DNA of 64,000 nucleotides, taken from assembly GCF_910592395.1 (NCBI RefSeq), contig NC_088308.1, positions 20,041,501 through 20,105,500 on the forward strand, written 5' to 3'. The DNA comes from Lineus longissimus. Lineage: Eukaryota > Nemertea > Pilidiophora > Heteronemertea > Lineidae. Position numbers and translations under genes: made by a program. The first letter of the stretch is position 1. Every line of letters starts with the position of its first letter. Under the pieces are notes generated by a model, which did not search any database, was not told the origin of the DNA, and was given only the letters and a program-made list of their open reading frames with translations. This document shows, one piece after another, positions 63,060 to 64,000 of this stretch.

Positions 63060-64000
63060 AATGAAATGGCCAGGGCCATTGTGCTCACCTCATGTGGAGG
63101 AAAGATGGATAAAGAGCATTGTATTGTGTCATGTAGTGTTAGGTTTGATGTAGGTCCAAGCAATTACAATTTCCCCAAAATGGCCAATTTACAGTACATT
63201 CGACCTCTGTGACCTTGAAAAGTAGGTCAAATCAAAGAAGACCCGGGTGACACATTGAATGGTTGTTAGAATTAGATGTACCTATGATATAAAATTGGTG
63301 CCAATCGGGCAAGTCATTACTAGGAATAATGGCATTTTGAAGAATTTAGGATTTGGCCCCCTCCCTGGAGGCCAAACGGCAAATCAGATCGCACCAAACT
63401 TCGGTACCTGAGATCACCTGACCAAGGGGTACATGTGTACTTAATTTGTGATCAATAGTCATTGCAGTTAAGAAACGTGCCATAGTTACGGCCTGACGGT
63501 GAATTTACGCCATTTGACCTCTGTGAGCTTGACAAGAAGGTCAAATTAAAAACCTGTGTGACATATACTGTATGGTGGTTAGATGTACCCATGATATCAA
63601 ATTGGTGGCAATCGGGCAAGAAGTTAAGGAATAATCACATTTTTAAGGTTTTTGGATTTTGCCCCCTGGTGGTCAAGTGGTGAATCATATTGGACCAAAC
63701 TTTAGTCCCTGAGATCACCTGACTAAGGGGTAAATGTGTACCAAATTTGGTATCAATAGTCATTGCAGTTTAGAAACGTGCCATCGTTACATCCTAACGG
63801 CCAATTTACACCATTTGACCTCTGTGACCTTGAAAAGGAGATCAAATCAAAAACCCGGAGGATATATGATGCACCTTTGCTAGAAGTACCTACCATATTT
63901 TTTTTCAAAATTTCCCGACTACTATTAAGGGAGATATTGCATATTTTCAATTTTAACGTTTGGCCCCCTGGTGGCCAAACCATGAAACGAATCGGACCGA
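63060..64000. repeat. Tandem repeat, ~300-315 bp unit, continuing past the window
   Basis: The GACCTCTGTGACCTTGAAAA segment recurs at 63201, 63515 and 63816 (intervals 314 and 301). Each unit also holds CATGATATCAAATTGGTGGC + AATCGGGCAAG, GCCCCCTGGTGGCCAAAC, CTGAGATCACCTGAC and TCAATAGTCATTGCAGT. Copies are diverged by substitutions. The array lies in a TMEM94 intron. Confidence 0.88.

Overview
The window is nuclear DNA from an invertebrate animal. Genes are split by short GT-AG introns, UTRs are long and AT-rich, and MITE-like foldbacks, a tRNA-type SINE and degenerate minisatellites are common. The proteins read as clear animal orthologues but differ from vertebrate versions. A marine invertebrate (lophotrochozoan or invertebrate deuterostome) is a reasonable guess; the species cannot be fixed from this sequence. 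All exon models below come from reading splice sites and frames by hand.

Layout. 1-127 holds the possible 3' end of an unknown gene (+). 1654-1870 is a full-length U3 snoRNA gene (+), with a 5'-truncated copy at 874-996 on a 420-bp direct repeat. 2697-6407 is GNPTG (-), head to head with TSR3 at 6648-9031 (+). About 9.4-13.8 kb is a degenerate minisatellite built on a GTCACAACC core. Then come ERCC1 14316-18099 (-), a palindromic MITE at 18355-18480, GPS1/CSN1 19374-24031 (-) head to head with NUDT1/MTH1 24605-25453 (+), and TXNDC15 27348-37313 (-). The 7.2-kb last intron of TXNDC15 contains a complete GT31 glycosyltransferase gene on the opposite strand (29724-34308, +). TXNDC15 is head to head with an intronless ELOVL6-type elongase at 37918-38772 (+).

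38.8-50.5 kb is long 3' UTR and intergenic DNA with MITEs and two more GTCACAACC arrays. 50560-54192 (-) is an eight-exon methylthioribose kinase, an enzyme family usually described from bacteria and plants. 56052-62951 (-) is the C-terminal 774 residues of TMEM94, a P-type-ATPase-like ER protein that continues beyond the window. The last ~1 kb is a ~300-bp-period tandem repeat carrying CTCF-like and nuclear-receptor-like motifs.

The genes are housekeeping and do not form one pathway: lysosomal enzyme targeting (GNPTG), rRNA maturation (U3, TSR3), DNA and nucleotide-pool repair (ERCC1, NUDT1), the COP9 signalosome (GPS1), ER/secretory functions (TXNDC15, GT31, ELOVL6, TMEM94) and methionine salvage (MTR kinase). 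The points most worth follow-up are the animal MTR kinase, the nested GT31/TXNDC15 arrangement, the GNPTG/TSR3 divergent pair that also exists in human, and the three arrays sharing the GTCACAACC core.
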